A stretch of DNA of 64,000 nt from Cymodocea nodosa (lineage: Eukaryota; Streptophyta; Magnoliopsida; Alismatales; Cymodoceaceae), in NCBI GenBank assembly GCA_036874045.1, contig JAZBRI010000004.1, positions 4,402,001-4,466,000 on the forward strand. The letters run 5' to 3'. Positions within the stretch are counted from its first letter, which is position 1; the number at the start of each line of letters is the position of its first letter. The position numbers and the translations under genes were made by a program. The notes beneath the pieces are model-generated. The model worked only from the letters and a program-made list of their open reading frames with translations. It was not told the origin of the DNA and made no database searches. This document shows, one piece after another, positions 63,727-64,000 of the stretch.

Positions 63727-64000
63727 TGATCGATGTAGTTGGTTGCCACGTTAATCGGCACCTTATCATTTATCAAATGGATGATGCACGGGTAACTGGC
63801 TGGGGTTTACCCAACAAGGCCACTTCCAGCATTGCACATGCAAGAAACAGGAGAGAATGATTGACCTGAGATGGGGCTTTGAATCGAAGTCATTTTTCTT
63901 TTCAATTATCTGAAAGGTGATCAAGTGTAAACCACTGACCATTATAGGCCTTATTTGTTATTTTCCTTCATTAAGCACTTATAATACCAGAAAAGACCAC
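62255..64000. other. Right-hand spacer, no confirmed gene
   Basis: Mostly AT-rich sequence without recognisable exons. ATG 62644 followed by GAGGAGGAGAC and the donor GTACGT (62658) could be a tiny first exon (MEEET...) of a gene continuing beyond the window; the upstream CT-rich leader-like stretch is compatible, but nothing confirms it. The rest to 64000 holds only an (AT)n microsatellite. Confidence 0.35.
63689..63723. repeat. (AT)n microsatellite
   Basis: About 17 uninterrupted AT dinucleotides. Confidence 0.9.

Overview
This is nuclear DNA from a flowering plant. All seven recognisable protein genes are plant genes with spliceosomal introns, there are two eukaryotic tRNA genes, and the spaces between genes are AT-rich and carry plant-type copia, LINE and hAT-like debris. 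The strongly GC-rich intronless subtilase gene inside AT-rich surroundings hints at a monocot, but that is inference. I cannot name a species.

Layout. 1-142: possible last exon of a gene cut by the window edge. 2887-4489 (-): SNU13, the L7Ae-type core protein of box C/D snoRNPs and the U4/U6.U5 tri-snRNP. About 5.3-5.9 kb: LINE remnant. 7025-14392 (-): FAP2-type fatty-acid-binding protein with a chalcone-isomerase fold, 10 coding exons. 14.4-17.4 kb: divergent spacer. 17406-27969 (+): ESF1, an 18S pre-rRNA processing factor, with a degenerate copia retrotransposon nested in intron 2. 28756-28837 (-): tRNA-Ser(GCU). 30155-32503 (-): intronless secreted subtilase. 33247-35486 (+): RBX1, the RING-H2 subunit of cullin ubiquitin ligases, divergent from the subtilase. 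About 38.0-46.2 kb (+): CID7-like PAM2-CUE-DUF1771-SMR protein with a spliced 5' leader holding three short upstream ORFs. 48350-61800 (+): VWA-domain protein related to inter-alpha-trypsin-inhibitor heavy chain, 13 coding exons. 62182-62254 (-): tRNA-Lys(CUU). 62.3-64 kb: mostly empty, with a weak candidate first exon and an (AT)n microsatellite.

The seven gene models were built by hand. Exons were joined at GT-AG sites so that the reading frame stays open and family-conserved blocks run across every junction. Codon counts close exactly: SNU13 128 aa, FAP2 412, ESF1 702, subtilase 782, RBX1 126, CID7-like 576, VWA protein 739. Most introns over 1 kb hold transposon debris: the copia element, LINE pieces in two genes, an hAT-like MITE family in two genes, and several two-copy repeats.

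The genes do not form an operon-like system; they are ordinary housekeeping and secretory genes. SNU13 and ESF1 both act in small-subunit ribosome assembly and lie 13 kb apart, which may be chance. I found no convincing new multi-gene system. The best leads are the VWA protein's cysteine-rich tail and possible N-terminal extension, the uORF-rich leader of the CID7-like gene, the start-codon-only exon of SNU13, and the datable nested copia element.
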